Below, piece after piece: positions 15,901 through 30,900 of a stretch of DNA of 64,000 nucleotides. The stretch is from positions 2,046,001-2,110,000 of the forward strand of contig JAPFFF010000001.1 in NCBI GenBank assembly GCA_039105265.1. The letters run 5' to 3'. The notes beneath the pieces were generated by a model that made no database searches, was not told the DNA's origin, and saw nothing but the letters and a program-made list of their open reading frames with translations. Position 1 is the first letter of the stretch; each line of letters opens with the position of its first letter. Both the position numbers and the translations under genes were made by a program. The stretch comes from Tritrichomonas musculus (lineage: Eukaryota; Parabasalia; Tritrichomonadida; Tritrichomonadidae).

Positions 15901-18900
15901 ACAGATGAAGGAATTGTGATTTGTGTTAATGATGAACATCCACTGAATGCAGAATCTCCAATTGAAGTTACAGAAGAAGGAATTGTGATTTCTCTCAGTG
16001 ATGAACATCCACTGAATGCAGAATCTCCAATTGAAGTTACAGAAGAAGGAATTGTGATTTGTGTTAATGATGAACATCCACTGAATGCAGAATCTCCAAT
16101 TGAAGTTACAGAAGAAGGAATTGTGATTTGTGTTAATGATGAACATCCACTGAATGCAGATTTTCCAATTGAAGTTACAGAAGAAGGAATTGTGATTTGT
16201 GTTAATGATGAACATCCACTGAATGCAGAATCTCCAATTGAAGTTACAGAAGAAGGAATTGTGATTTGTGTTAATGATGAACATCCACTGAATGCAGAAT
16301 CTCCAATTGAAGTTACAGAAGAAGGAATTGTGATTTGTGTTAATGATGAACATCCACTGAATGCAGATTTTCCAATTGAAGTTACAGAAGAAGGAATTGT
16401 GATTTGTGTTAATGATGAACATCTATTGAATGCAGATTTTCCAATTGAAGTTACAGAAGAAGGAATTGTGATTTGTGTTAATGATGAACATCCACTGAAT
16501 GCAGAATCTCCAATTGAAGTTACAGAAGAAGGAATTGTGATTTGTGTCAGTGATGAACATCCACTGAATGCAGAATCTCCAATTGAAGTTACAGAAGAAG
16601 GAATTGTGATTTGTGTTAATGATGAACATCCACTGAATGCAGAATCTCCAATTGAAGTTACAGATGAAGGAATTGTGATTTGTGTCAGTGATGAACATCC
16701 ACTGAATGCAGAATCTCCAATTGAAGTTACAGAAGAAGGAATTGTGATTTCTCTCAGTGATGAACATCCACTGAATGCAGAATCTCCAATTGAAGTTACA
16801 GAAGAAGGAATTGTGATTTGTGTTAATGATGAACATCCACTGAATGCAGAATCTCCAATTGAAGTTACAGATGAAGGAATTGTGATTTGTGTCAGTGATG
16901 AACATCCACTGAATGCAGAATCTCCAATTAAGGTTACTGAAGAAGGAATTGTGATTTGTCTAAGTGATGAACATCCACTGAATGCAGAATATCCAATTAA
17001 GGTTACTGAAGAAGGAATTGTGATTTGTGTCAGTGATGAACATCTACTGAATGCAGAATCTCCAATTTCAGTTACAGATGAAGGAATTGTGATTTGTGTT
17101 AATGATGAACATCCACTGAATGCAGAATCTCCAATTGAAGTTACAGAAGAAGGAATTGTGATTTGTGTTAATGATGAACATCCACTGAATGCAGAATCTC
17201 CAATTGAAGTTACAGAAGAAGGAATTGTGATTTGTGTTAATGATGAACATCCACTGAATGCAGAATCTCCAATTGAAGTTACAGAAGAAGGAATTGTGAT
17301 TTGTGTTAATGATGAACATCCACTGAATGCAGATTTTCCAATTGAAGTTACAGAAGAAGGAATTGTGATTTGTGTTAATGATGAACATCCACTGAATGCA
17401 GAATCTCCAATTGAAGTTACAGAAGAAGGAATTGTGATTTGTGTTAATGATGAACATCCACTGAATGCAGAATCTCCAATTGAAGTTACAGAAGAAGGAA
17501 TTGTGATTTGTGTTAATGATGAACATCCACTGAATGCAGATTTTCCAATTGAAGTTACAGAAGAAGGAATTGTGATTTGTGTTAATGATGAACATCTATT
17601 GAATGCAGATTTTCCAATTGAAGTTACAGAAGAAGGAATTGTGATTTGTGTTAATGATGAACATCCACTGAATGCAGAATCTCCAATTGAAGTTACAGAA
17701 GAAGGAATTGTGATTTGTGTCAGTGATGAACATCCACTGAATGCAGAATCTCCAATTGAAGTTACAGAAGAAGGAATTGTGATTTGTGTTAATGATGAAC
17801 ATCCACTGAATGCAGAATCTCCAATTGAAGTTACAGATGAAGGAATTGTGATTTGTGTCAGTGATGAACATCCACTGAATGCAGAATCTCCAATTGAAGT
17901 TACAGAAGAAGGAATTGTGATTTCTCTCAGTGATGAACATCCACTGAATGCAGAATCTCCAATTGAAGTTACAGAAGAAGGAATTGTGATTTGTGTTAAT
18001 GATGAACATCTATTGAATGCAGATTTTCCAATTGAAGTTACAGAAGAAGGAATTGTGATTTGTGTTAATGATGAACATCCACTGAATGCAGAATCTCCAA
18101 TTGAAGTTACAGAAGAAGGAATTGTGATTTGTGTCAGTGATGAACATCCACTGAATGCAGAATCTCCAATTGAAGTTACAGAAGAAGGAATTGTGATTTG
18201 TGTCAGTGATGAACATCCACTGAATGCAGAATCTCCAATTGAAGTTACAGAAAAAGGAATTGTGATTTCTCTCAGTGATGAACATCCACTGAATGCAGAA
18301 TCTCCAATTGAAGTTACAGAAGAAGGAATTGTGATTTGTGTTAATGATGAACATCCACTGAATGCAGAATCTCCAATTGAAGTTACAGATGAAGGAATTG
18401 TGATTTGTGTTAATGATGAACATCCACTGAATGCAGAATCTCCAATTGAAGTTACAGATGAAGGAATTGTGATTTGTGTCAGTGATGAACATCCACTGAA
18501 TGCAGAATCTCCAATTGAAGTTACAGATGAAGGAATTGTGATTTGTGTTAATGATGAACATCCACTGAATGCAGAATCTCCAATTGAAGTTACAGATGAA
18601 GGAATTGTGATTTGTGTCAGTGATGAACATCCACTGAATGCAGAATCTCCAATTAAGGTTACTGAAGAAGGAATTGTGATTTGTCTAAGTGATGAACATC
18701 CACTGAATGCAGAATATCCAATTAAGGTTACTGAAGAAGGAATTGTGATTTGTGTCAGTGATGAACATCTACTGAATGCAGAATCTCCAATTTCAGTTAC
18801 AGATGAAGGAATTGTGATTTCTCTCAATGATGAGCATCCATTGAATCCAGATTCTCCAATTGAAGTTACAGAAGAAGGAATTGTGATTTGTCTAAGTGAT

Positions 18901-21900
18901 GAACATCCACTGAATGCAGAATCTCCAATTGAAGTTACAGAAGAAGGAATTGTGATTTGTGTTAATGATGAACATCCACTGAATGCAGAATCTCCAATTG
19001 AAGTTACAGATGAAGGAATTGTGATTTGTGTCAGTGATGAACATCCACTGAATGCAGAATCTCCAATTGAAGTTACAGAAGAAGGAATTGTGATTTCTCT
19101 CAGTGATGAACATCCACTGAATGCAGAATCTCCAATTGAAGTTACAGATGAAGGAATTGTGATTTGTGTTAATGATGAACATCCACTGAATGCAGAATCT
19201 CCAATTGAAGTTACAGATGAAGGAATTGTGATTTGTGTCAGTGATGAACATCCACTGAATGCAGAATCTCCAATTAAGGTTACTGAAGAAGGAATTGTGA
19301 TTTGTCTAAGTGATGAACATCCACTGAATGCAGAATATCCAATTAAGGTTACTGAAGAAGGAATTGTGATTTGTGTCAGTGATGAACATCTACTGAATGC
19401 AGAATCTCCAATTTCAGTTACAGATGAAGGAATTGTGATTTGTGTTAATGATGAACATCCACTGAATGCAGAATCTCCAATTGAAGTTACAGAAGAAGGA
19501 ATTGTGATTTGTGTTAATGATGAACATCCACTGAATGCAGAATCTCCAATTGAAGTTACAGAAGAAGGAATTGTGATTTGTGTTAATGATGAACATCCAC
19601 TGAATGCAGAATCTCCAATTGAAGTTACAGAAGAAGGAATTGTGATTTGTGTTAATGATGAACATCCACTGAATGCAGAATCTCCAATTGAAGTTACAGA
19701 AGAAGGAATTGTGATTTGTGTTAATGATGAACATCCACTGAATGCAGAATCTCCAATTGAAGTTACAGAAGAAGGAATTGTGATTTGTGTTAATGATGAA
19801 CATCCACTGAATGCAGATTTTCCAATTGAAGTTACAGAAGAAGGAATTGTGATTTGTGTTAATGATGAACATCCACTGAATGCAGAATCTCCAATTGAAG
19901 TTACAGAAGAAGGAATTGTGATTTGTGTTAATGATGAACATCCACTGAATGCAGAATCTCCAATTGAAGTTACAGAAGAAGGAATTGTGATTTGTGTTAA
20001 TGATGAACATCCACTGAATGCAGATTTTCCAATTGAAGTTACAGAAGAAGGAATTGTGATTTGTGTTAATGATGAACATCTATTGAATGCAGATTTTCCA
20101 ATTGAAGTTACAGAAGAAGGAATTGTGATTTGTGTTAATGATGAACATCCACTGAATGCAGAATCTCCAATTGAAGTTACAGAAGAAGGAATTGTGATTT
20201 GTGTCAGTGATGAACATCCACTGAATGCAGAATCTCCAATTGAAGTTACAGAAGAAGGAATTGTGATTTGTGTTAATGATGAACATCCACTGAATGCAGA
20301 ATCTCCAATTGAAGTTACAGATGAAGGAATTGTGATTTGTGTCAGTGATGAACATCCACTGAATGCAGAATCTCCAATTGAAGTTACAGAAGAAGGAATT
20401 GTGATTTCTCTCAGTGATGAACATCCACTGAATGCAGAATCTCCAATTGAAGTTACAGAAGAAGGAATTGTGATTTGTGTTAATGATGAACATCCACTGA
20501 ATGCAGAATCTCCAATTGAAGTTACAGAAGAAGGAATTGTGATTTGTGTTAATGATGAACATCCACTGAATGCAGAATCTCCAATTGAAGTTACAGAAGA
20601 AGGAATTGTGATTTGTGTTAATGATGAACATCCACTGAATGCAGAATCTCCAATTGAAGTTACAGAAGAAGGAATTGTGATTTGTGTTAATGATGAACAT
20701 CCACTGAATGCAGATTTTCCAATTGAAGTTACAGAAGAAGGAATTGTGATTTGTGTTAATGATGAACATCCACTGAATGCAGAATCTCCAATTGAAGTTA
20801 CAGAAGAAGGAATTGTGATTTGTGTTAATGATGAACATCCACTGAATGCAGAATCTCCAATTGAAGTTACAGAAGAAGGAATTGTGATTTGTGTTAATGA
20901 TGAACATCCACTGAATGCAGAATCTCCAATTGAAGTTACAGAAGAAGGAATTGTGATTTGTGTTAATGATGAACATCCACTGAATGCAGAATCTCCAATT
21001 GAAGTTACAGAAGAAGGAATTGTGATTTGTGTTAATGATGAACATCCACTGAATGCAGATTTTCCAATTGAAGTTACAGAAGAAGGAATTGTGATTTGTG
21101 TTAATGATGAACATCCACTGAATGCAGAATCTCCAATTGAAGTTACAGAAGAAGGAATTGTGATTTGTGTTAATGATGAACATCCACTGAATGCAGATTT
21201 TCCAATTGAAGTTACAGAAGAAGGAATTGTGATTTGTGTTAATGATGAACATCTATTGAATGCAGATTTTCCAATTGAAGTTACAGAAGAAGGAATTGTG
21301 ATTTGTGTTAATGATGAACATCCACTGAATGCAGAATCTCCAATTGAAGTTACAGAAGAAGGAATTGTGATTTGTGTCAGTGATGAACATCCACTGAATG
21401 CAGAATCTCCAATTGAAGTTACAGAAGAAGGAATTGTGATTTGTGTTAATGATGAACATCCACTGAATGCAGAATCTCCAATTGAAGTTACAGAAGAAGG
21501 AATTGTGATTTCTCTCAGTGATGAACATCCACTGAATGCAGAATCTCCAATTGAAGTTACAGAAGAAGGAATTGTGATTTGTGTTAATGATGAACATCCA
21601 CTGAATGCAGAATCTCCAATTGAAGTTACAGATGAAGGAATTGTGATTTGTGTCAGTGATGAACATCCACTGAATGCAGAATCTCCAATTGAAGTTACAG
21701 AAGAAGGAATTGTGATTTCTCTCAGTGATGAACATCCACTGAATGCAGAATCTCCAATTGAAGTTACAGAAGAAGGAATTGTGATTTGTGTTAATGATGA
21801 ACATCCACTGAATGCAGAATCTCCAATTGAAGTTACAGATGAAGGAATTGTGATTTGTGTCAGTGATGAACATCCACTGAATGCAGAATCTCCAATTAAG

Positions 21901-24900
21901 GTTACTGAAGAAGGAATTGTGATTTGTCTAAGTGATGAACATCCACTGAATGCAGAATATCCAATTAAGGTTACTGAAGAAGGAATTGTGATTTGTGTCA
22001 GTGATGAACATCTACTGAATGCAGAATCTCCAATTTCAGTTACAGATGAAGGAATTGTGATTTGTGTTAATGATGAACATCCACTGAATGCAGAATCTCC
22101 AATTGAAGTTACAGAAGAAGGAATTGTGATTTGTGTTAATGATGAACATCCACTGAATGCAGAATCTCCAATTGAAGTTACAGAAGAAGGAATTGTGATT
22201 TGTGTTAATGATGAACATCCACTGAATGCAGAATCTCCAATTGAAGTTACAGAAGAAGGAATTGTGATTTGTGTTAATGATGAACATCCACTGAATGCAG
22301 ATTTTCCAATTGAAGTTACAGAAGAAGGAATTGTGATTTGTGTTAATGATGAACATCCACTGAATGCAGAATCTCCAATTGAAGTTACAGAAGAAGGAAT
22401 TGTGATTTGTGTTAATGATGAACATCCACTGAATGCAGATTTTCCAATTGAAGTTACAGAAGAAGGAATTGTGATTTGTGTTAATGATGAACATCTATTG
22501 AATGCAGATTTTCCAATTGAAGTTACAGAAGAAGGAATTGTGATTTGTGTTAATGATGAACATCCACTGAATGCAGAATCTCCAATTGAAGTTACAGAAG
22601 AAGGAATTGTGATTTGTGTCAGTGATGAACATCCACTGAATGCAGAATCTCCAATTGAAGTTACAGAAGAAGGAATTGTGATTTGTGTTAATGATGAACA
22701 TCCACTGAATGCAGAATCTCCAATTGAAGTTACAGATGAAGGAATTGTGATTTGTGTCAGTGATGAACATCCACTGAATGCAGAATCTCCAATTGAAGTT
22801 ACAGAAGAAGGAATTGTGATTTCTCTCAGTGATGAACATCCACTGAATGCAGAATCTCCAATTGAAGTTACAGAAGAAGGAATTGTGATTTGTGTTAATG
22901 ATGAACATCCACTGAATGCAGAATCTCCAATTGAAGTTACAGAAGAAGGAATTGTGATTTGTGTTAATGATGAACATCCACTGAATGCAGAATCTCCAAT
23001 TGAAGTTACAGATGAAGGAATTGTGATTTGTGTCAGTGATGAACATCCACTGAATGCAGAATCTCCAATTAAGGTTACTGAAGAAGGAATTGTGATTTGT
23101 CTAAGTGATGAACATCCACTGAATGCAGAATATCCAATTAAGGTTACTGAAGAAGGAATTGTGATTTGTGTCAGTGATGAACATCTACTGAATGCAGAAT
23201 CTCCAATTTCAGTTACAGATGAAGGAATTGTGATTTCTCTCAATGATGAGCATCCACTGAATCCAGATTCTCCAATTGAAGTTACAGAAGAAGGAATTGT
23301 GATTTGTCTAAGTGATGAACATCCACTGAATGCAGAATCTCCAATTGAAGTTACAGAAGAAGGAATTGTGATTTGTGTTAATGATGAACATCCACTGAAT
23401 GCAGAATCTCCAATTGAAGTTACAGATGAAGGAATTGTGATTTGTGTCAGTGATGAACATCCACTGAATGCAGAATCTCCAATTGAAGTTACAGAAGAAG
23501 GAATTGTGATTTCTCTCAGTGATGAACATCCACTGAATGCAGAATCTCCAATTGAAGTTACAGAAGAAGGAATTGTGATTTGTGTTAATGATGAACATCC
23601 ACTGAATGCAGAATCTCCAATTGAAGTTACAGATGAAGGAATTGTGATTTGTGTCAGTGATGAACATCCACTGAATGCAGAATCTCCAATTAAGGTTACT
23701 GAAGAAGGAATTGTGATTTGTCTAAGTGATGAACATCCACTGAATGCAGAATATCCAATTAAGGTTACTGAAGAAGGAATTGTGATTTGTGTCAGTGATG
23801 AACATCTACTGAATGCAGAATCTCCAATTTCAGTTACAGATGAAGGAATTGTGATTTGTGTTAATGATGAACATCCACTGAATGCAGAATCTCCAATTGA
23901 AGTTACAGAAGAAGGAATTGTGATTTGTGTTAATGATGAACATCCACTGAATGCAGAATCTCCAATTGAAGTTACAGAAGAAGGAATTGTGATTTGTGTT
24001 AATGATGAACATCCACTGAATGCAGAATCTCCAATTGAAGTTACAGAAGAAGGAATTGTGATTTGTGTTAATGATGAACATCCACTGAATGCAGATTTTC
24101 CAATTGAAGTTACAGAAGAAGGAATTGTGATTTGTGTTAATGATGAACATCCACTGAATGCAGAATCTCCAATTGAAGTTACAGAAGAAGGAATTGTGAT
24201 TTGTGTTAATGATGAACATCCACTGAATGCAGAATCTCCAATTGAAGTTACAGAAGAAGGAATTGTGATTTGTGTTAATGATGAACATCCACTGAATGCA
24301 GATTTTCCAATTGAAGTTACAGAAGAAGGAATTGTGATTTGTGTTAATGATGAACATCTATTGAATGCAGATTTTCCAATTGAAGTTACAGAAGAAGGAA
24401 TTGTGATTTGTGTTAATGATGAACATCCACTGAATGCAGAATCTCCAATTGAAGTTACAGAAGAAGGAATTGTGATTTGTGTCAGTGATGAACATCCACT
24501 GAATGCAGAATCTCCAATTGAAGTTACAGAAGAAGGAATTGTGATTTGTGTTAATGATGAACATCCACTGAATGCAGAATCTCCAATTGAAGTTACAGAT
24601 GAAGGAATTGTGATTTGTGTCAGTGATGAACATCCACTGAATGCAGAATCTCCAATTGAAGTTACAGAAGAAGGAATTGTGATTTCTCTCAGTGATGAAC
24701 ATCCACTGAATGCAGAATCTCCAATTGAAGTTACAGAAGAAGGAATTGTGATTTGTGTTAATGATGAACATCCACTGAATGCAGAATCTCCAATTGAAGT
24801 TACAGATGAAGGAATTGTGATTTGTGTCAGTGATGAACATCCACTGAATGCAGAATCTCCAATTAAGGTTACTGAAGAAGGAATTGTGATTTGTCTAAGT

Positions 24901-27900
24901 GATGAACATCCACTGAATGCAGAATATCCAATTAAGGTTACTGAAGAAGGAATTGTGATTTGTGTCAGTGATGAACATCTACTGAATGCAGAATCTCCAA
25001 TTTCAGTTACAGATGAAGGAATTGTGATTTGTGTTAATGATGAACATCCACTGAATGCAGAATCTCCAATTGAAGTTACAGAAGAAGGAATTGTGATTTG
25101 TGTTAATGATGAACATCCACTGAATGCAGAATCTCCAATTGAAGTTACAGAAGAAGGAATTGTGATTTGTGTTAATGATGAACATCCACTGAATGCAGAA
25201 TCTCCAATTGAAGTTACAGAAGAAGGAATTGTGATTTGTGTTAATGATGAACATCCACTGAATGCAGAATCTCCAATTGAAGTTACAGAAGAAGGAATTG
25301 TGATTTGTGTTAATGATGAACATCCACTGAATGCAGAATCTCCAATTGAAGTTACAGAAGAAGGAATTGTGATTTGTGTCAGTGATGAACATCCACTGAA
25401 TGCAGAATCTCCAATTAAGGTTACTGAAGAAGGAATTGTGATTTGTCTAAGTGATGAACATCCACTGAATGCAGAATATCCAATTAAGGTTACTGAAGAA
25501 GGAATTGTGATTTGTGTCAGTGATGAACATCTACTGAATGCAGAATCTCCAATTTCAGTTACAGATGAAGGAATTGTGATTTCTCTCAATGATGAGCATC
25601 CACTGAATCCAGATTCTCCAATTGAAGTTACAGAAGAAGGAATTGTGATTTGTCTAAGTGATGAACATCCACTGAATGCAGAATCTCCAATTGAAGTTAC
25701 AGAAGAAGGAATTGTGATTTGTGTTAATGATGAACATCCACTGAATGCAGAATCTCCAATTGAAGTTACAGAAGAAGGAATTGTGATTTGTGTCAGTGAT
25801 GAACATCCACTGAATGCAGAATCTCCAATTGAAGTTACAGAAGAAGGAATTGTGATTTCTCTCAGTGATGAACATCCACTGAATGCAGAATCTCCAATTG
25901 AAGTTACAGAAGAAGGAATTGTGATTTGTGTTAATGATGAACATCCACTGAATGCAGAATCTCCAATTGAAGTTACAGATGAAGGAATTGTGATTTGTGT
26001 CAGTGATGAACATCCACTGAATGCAGAATCTCCAATTAAGGTTACTGAAGAAGGAATTGTGATTTGTCTAAGTGATGAACATCCACTGAATGCAGAATAT
26101 CCAATTAAGGTTACTGAAGAAGGAATTGTGATTTGTGTCAGTGATGAACATCTACTGAATGCAGAATCTCCAATTTCAGTTACAGATGAAGGAATTGTGA
26201 TTTGTGTTAATGATGAACATCCACTGAATGCAGAATCTCCAATTGAAGTTACAGAAGAAGGAATTGTGATTTGTGTTAATGATGAACATCCACTGAATGC
26301 AGAATCTCCAATTGAAGTTACAGAAGAAGGAATTGTGATTTGTGTTAATGATGAACATCCACTGAATGCAGAATCTCCAATTGAAGTTACAGAAGAAGGA
26401 ATTGTGATTTGTGTTAATGATGAACATCCACTGAATGCAGATTTTCCAATTGAAGTTACAGAAGAAGGAATTGTGATTTGTGTTAATGATGAACATCCAC
26501 TGAATGCAGAATCTCCAATTGAAGTTACAGAAGAAGGAATTGTGATTTGTGTTAATGATGAACATCCACTGAATGCAGATTTTCCAATTGAAGTTACAGA
26601 AGAAGGAATTGTGATTTGTGTTAATGATGAACATCCACTGAATGCAGATTTTCCAATTGAAGTTACAGAAGAAGGAATTGTGATTTGTGTTAATGATGAA
26701 CATCTATTGAATGCAGATTTTCCAATTGAAGTTACAGAAGAAGGAATTGTGATTTGTGTTAATGATGAACATCCACTGAATGCAGAATCTCCAATTGAAG
26801 TTACAGAAGAAGGAATTGTGATTTGTGTCAGTGATGAACATCCACTGAATGCAGAATCTCCAATTGAAGTTACAGAAGAAGGAATTGTGATTTGTGTTAA
26901 TGATGAACATCCACTGAATGCAGAATCTCCAATTGAAGTTACAGATGAAGGAATTGTGATTTGTGTCAGTGATGAACATCCACTGAATGCAGAATCTCCA
27001 ATTGAAGTTACAGAAGAAGGAATTGTGATTTCTCTCAGTGATGAACATCCACTGAATGCAGAATCTCCAATTGAAGTTACAGAAGAAGGAATTGTGATTT
27101 GTGTTAATGATGAACATCCACTGAATGCAGAATCTCCAATTGAAGTTACAGATGAAGGAATTGTGATTTGTGTCAGTGATGAACATCCACTGAATGCAGA
27201 ATCTCCAATTAAGGTTACTGAAGAAGGAATTGTGATTTGTCTAAGTGATGAACATCCACTGAATGCAGAATATCCAATTAAGGTTACTGAAGAAGGAATT
27301 GTGATTTGTGTCAGTGATGAACATCTACTGAATGCAGAATCTCCAATTTCAGTTACAGATGAAGGAATTGTGATTTGTGTTAATGATGAACATCCACTGA
27401 ATGCAGAATCTCCAATTGAAGTTACAGAAGAAGGAATTGTGATTTGTGTTAATGATGAACATCCACTGAATGCAGAATCTCCAATTGAAGTTACAGAAGA
27501 AGGAATTGTGATTTGTGTTAATGATGAACATCCACTGAATGCAGAATCTCCAATTGAAGTTACAGAAGAAGGAATTGTGATTTGTGTTAATGATGAACAT
27601 CCACTGAATGCAGATTTTCCAATTGAAGTTACAGAAGAAGGAATTGTGATTTGTGTTAATGATGAACATCCACTGAATGCAGAATCTCCAATTGAAGTTA
27701 CAGAAGAAGGAATTGTGATTTGTGTTAATGATGAACATCCACTGAATGCAGAATCTCCAATTGAAGTTACAGAAGAAGGAATTGTGATTTGTGTTAATGA
27801 TGAACATCCACTGAATGCAGATTTTCCAATTGAAGTTACAGAAGAAGGAATTGTGATTTGTGTTAATGATGAACATCTATTGAATGCAGATTTTCCAATT

Positions 27901-30900
27901 GAAGTTACAGAAGAAGGAATTGTGATTTGTGTTAATGATGAACATCCACTGAATGCAGAATCTCCAATTGAAGTTACAGATGAAGGAATTGTGATTTGTG
28001 TTAATGATGAACATCCACTGAATGCAGAATCTCCAATTGAAGTTACAGATGAAGGAATTGTGATTTGTGTCAGTGATGAACATCCACTGAATGCAGAATC
28101 TCCAATTAAGGTTACTGAAGAAGGAATTGTGATTTGTCTAAGTGATGAACATCCACTGAATGCAGAATATCCAATTAAGGTTACTGAAGAAGGAATTGTG
28201 ATTTGTGTCAGTGATGAACATCCACTGAATGCAGAATCACCAATTTTGGTTACAGAAGAAGGAATTTTTATTTCTCTTAGTAATGAACATCTACTGAAAG
28301 CATATTTTCCAATTACAGTTACAGAAGAAGGAATTGTGATTTCTCTCAGTGATGAACATCCACTGAATGCAGAATCTCCAATTGAAGTTACAGAAGAAGG
28401 AATTGTGATTTGTGTTAATGATGAACATCCACTGAATGCAGAATATCCAATTGAAGTTACAGAAGAAGGAATTGTGATTTGTGTTAATGATGAACATCCA
28501 CTGAATGCAGAATCTCCAATTGAAGTTACAGAAGAAGGAATTGTGATTTGTGTTAATGATGAACATCCACTGAATGCAGAATCTCCAATTGAAGTTACAG
28601 ATGAAGGAATTGTGATTTGTGTTAATGATGAACATCCACTGAATGCAGAATCTCCAATTGAAGTTACAGATGAAGGAATTGTGATTTGTGTCAGTGATGA
28701 ACATCCACTGAATGCAGAATCTCCAATTGAAGTTACAGATGAAGGAATTGTGATTTGTGTTAATGATGAACATCCACTGAATGCAGAATCTCCAATTGAA
28801 GTTACAGATGAAGGAATTGTGATTTGTGTCAGTGATGAACATCCACTGAATGCAGAATCTCCAATTAAGGTTACTGAAGAAGGAATTGTGATTTGTCTAA
28901 GTGATGAACATCCACTGAATGCAGAATATCCAATTAAGGTTACTGAAGAAGGAATTGTGATTTGTGTCAGTGATGAACATCTACTGAATGCAGAATCTCC
29001 AATTTCAGTTACAGATGAAGGAATTGTGATTTCTCTCAATGATGAGCATCCATTGAATCCAGATTCTCCAATTGAAGTTACAGAAGAAGGAATTGTGATT
29101 TGTCTAAGTGATGAACATCCACTGAATGCAGAATCTCCAATTGAAGTTACAGAAGAAGGAATTGTGATTTGTGTTAATGATGAACATCCACTGAATGCAG
29201 AATCTCCAATTGAAGTTACAGATGAAGGAATTGTGATTTGTGTCAGTGATGAACATCCACTGAATGCAGAATCTCCAATTGAAGTTACAGAAGAAGGAAT
29301 TGTGATTTCTCTCAGTGATGAACATCCACTGAATGCAGAATCTCCAATTGAAGTTACAGAAGAAGGAATTGTGATTTGTGTTAATGATGAACATCCACTG
29401 AATGCAGAATCTCCAATTGAAGTTACAGATGAAGGAATTGTGATTTGTGTCAGTGATGAACATCCACTGAATGCAGAATCTCCAATTAAGGTTACTGAAG
29501 AAGGAATTGTGATTTGTCTAAGTGATGAACATCCACTGAATGCAGAATATCCAATTAAGGTTACTGAAGAAGGAATTGTGATTTGTGTCAGTGATGAACA
29601 TCTACTGAATGCAGAATCTCCAATTTCAGTTACAGATGAAGGAATTGTGATTTGTGTTAATGATGAACATCCACTGAATGCAGAATCTCCAATTGAAGTT
29701 ACAGAAGAAGGAATTGTGATTTGTGTTAATGATGAACATCCACTGAATGCAGAATCTCCAATTGAAGTTACAGAAGAAGGAATTGTGATTTGTGTTAATG
29801 ATGAACATCCACTGAATGCAGAATCTCCAATTGAAGTTACAGAAGAAGGAATTGTGATTTGTGTTAATGATGAACATCCACTGAATGCAGAATCTCCAAT
29901 TGAAGTTACAGAAGAAGGAATTGTGATTTGTGTTAATGATGAACATCTATTGAATGCAGATTTTCCAATTGAAGTTACAGAAGAAGGAATTGTGATTTGT
30001 GTTAATGATGAACATCCACTGAATGCAGAATCTCCAATTGAAGTTACAGAAGAAGGAATTGTGATTTGTGTTAATGATGAACATCCACTGAATGCAGAAT
30101 CTCCAATTGAAGTTACAGAAGAAGGAATTGTGATTTGTGTTAATGATGAACATCCACTGAATGCAGAATCTCCAATTGAAGTTACAGAAGAAGGAATTGT
30201 GATTTGTGTTAATGATGAACATCCACTGAATGCAGAATCTCCAATTGAAGTTACAGAAGAAGGAATTGTGATTTGTGTTAATGATGAACATCCACTGAAT
30301 GCAGAATCTCCAATTGAAGTTACAGAAGAAGGAATTGTGATTTGTGTTAATGATGAACATCCACTGAATGCAGAATCTCCAATTGAAGTTACAGAAGAAG
30401 GAATTGTGATTTGTGTTAATGATGAACATCCACTGAATGCAGAATCTCCAATTGAAGTTACAGAAGAAGGAATTGTGATTTGTGTTAATGATGAACATCC
30501 ACTGAATGCAGATTTTCCAATTGAAGTTACAGAAGAAGGAATTGTGATTTGTGTTAATGATGAACATCCACTGAATGCAGAATCTCCAATTGAAGTTACA
30601 GAAGAAGGAATTGTGATTTGTGTTAATGATGAACATCCACTGAATGCAGAATCTCCAATTGAAGTTACAGAAGAAGGAATTGTGATTTGTGTTAATGATG
30701 AACATCCACTGAATGCAGATTTTCCAATTGAAGTTACAGAAGAAGGAATTGTGATTTGTGTTAATGATGAACATCTATTGAATGCAGATTTTCCAATTGA
30801 AGTTACAGAAGAAGGAATTGTGATTTGTGTTAATGATGAACATCCACTGAATGCAGAATCTCCAATTGAAGTTACAGAAGAAGGAATTGTGATTTGTGTC

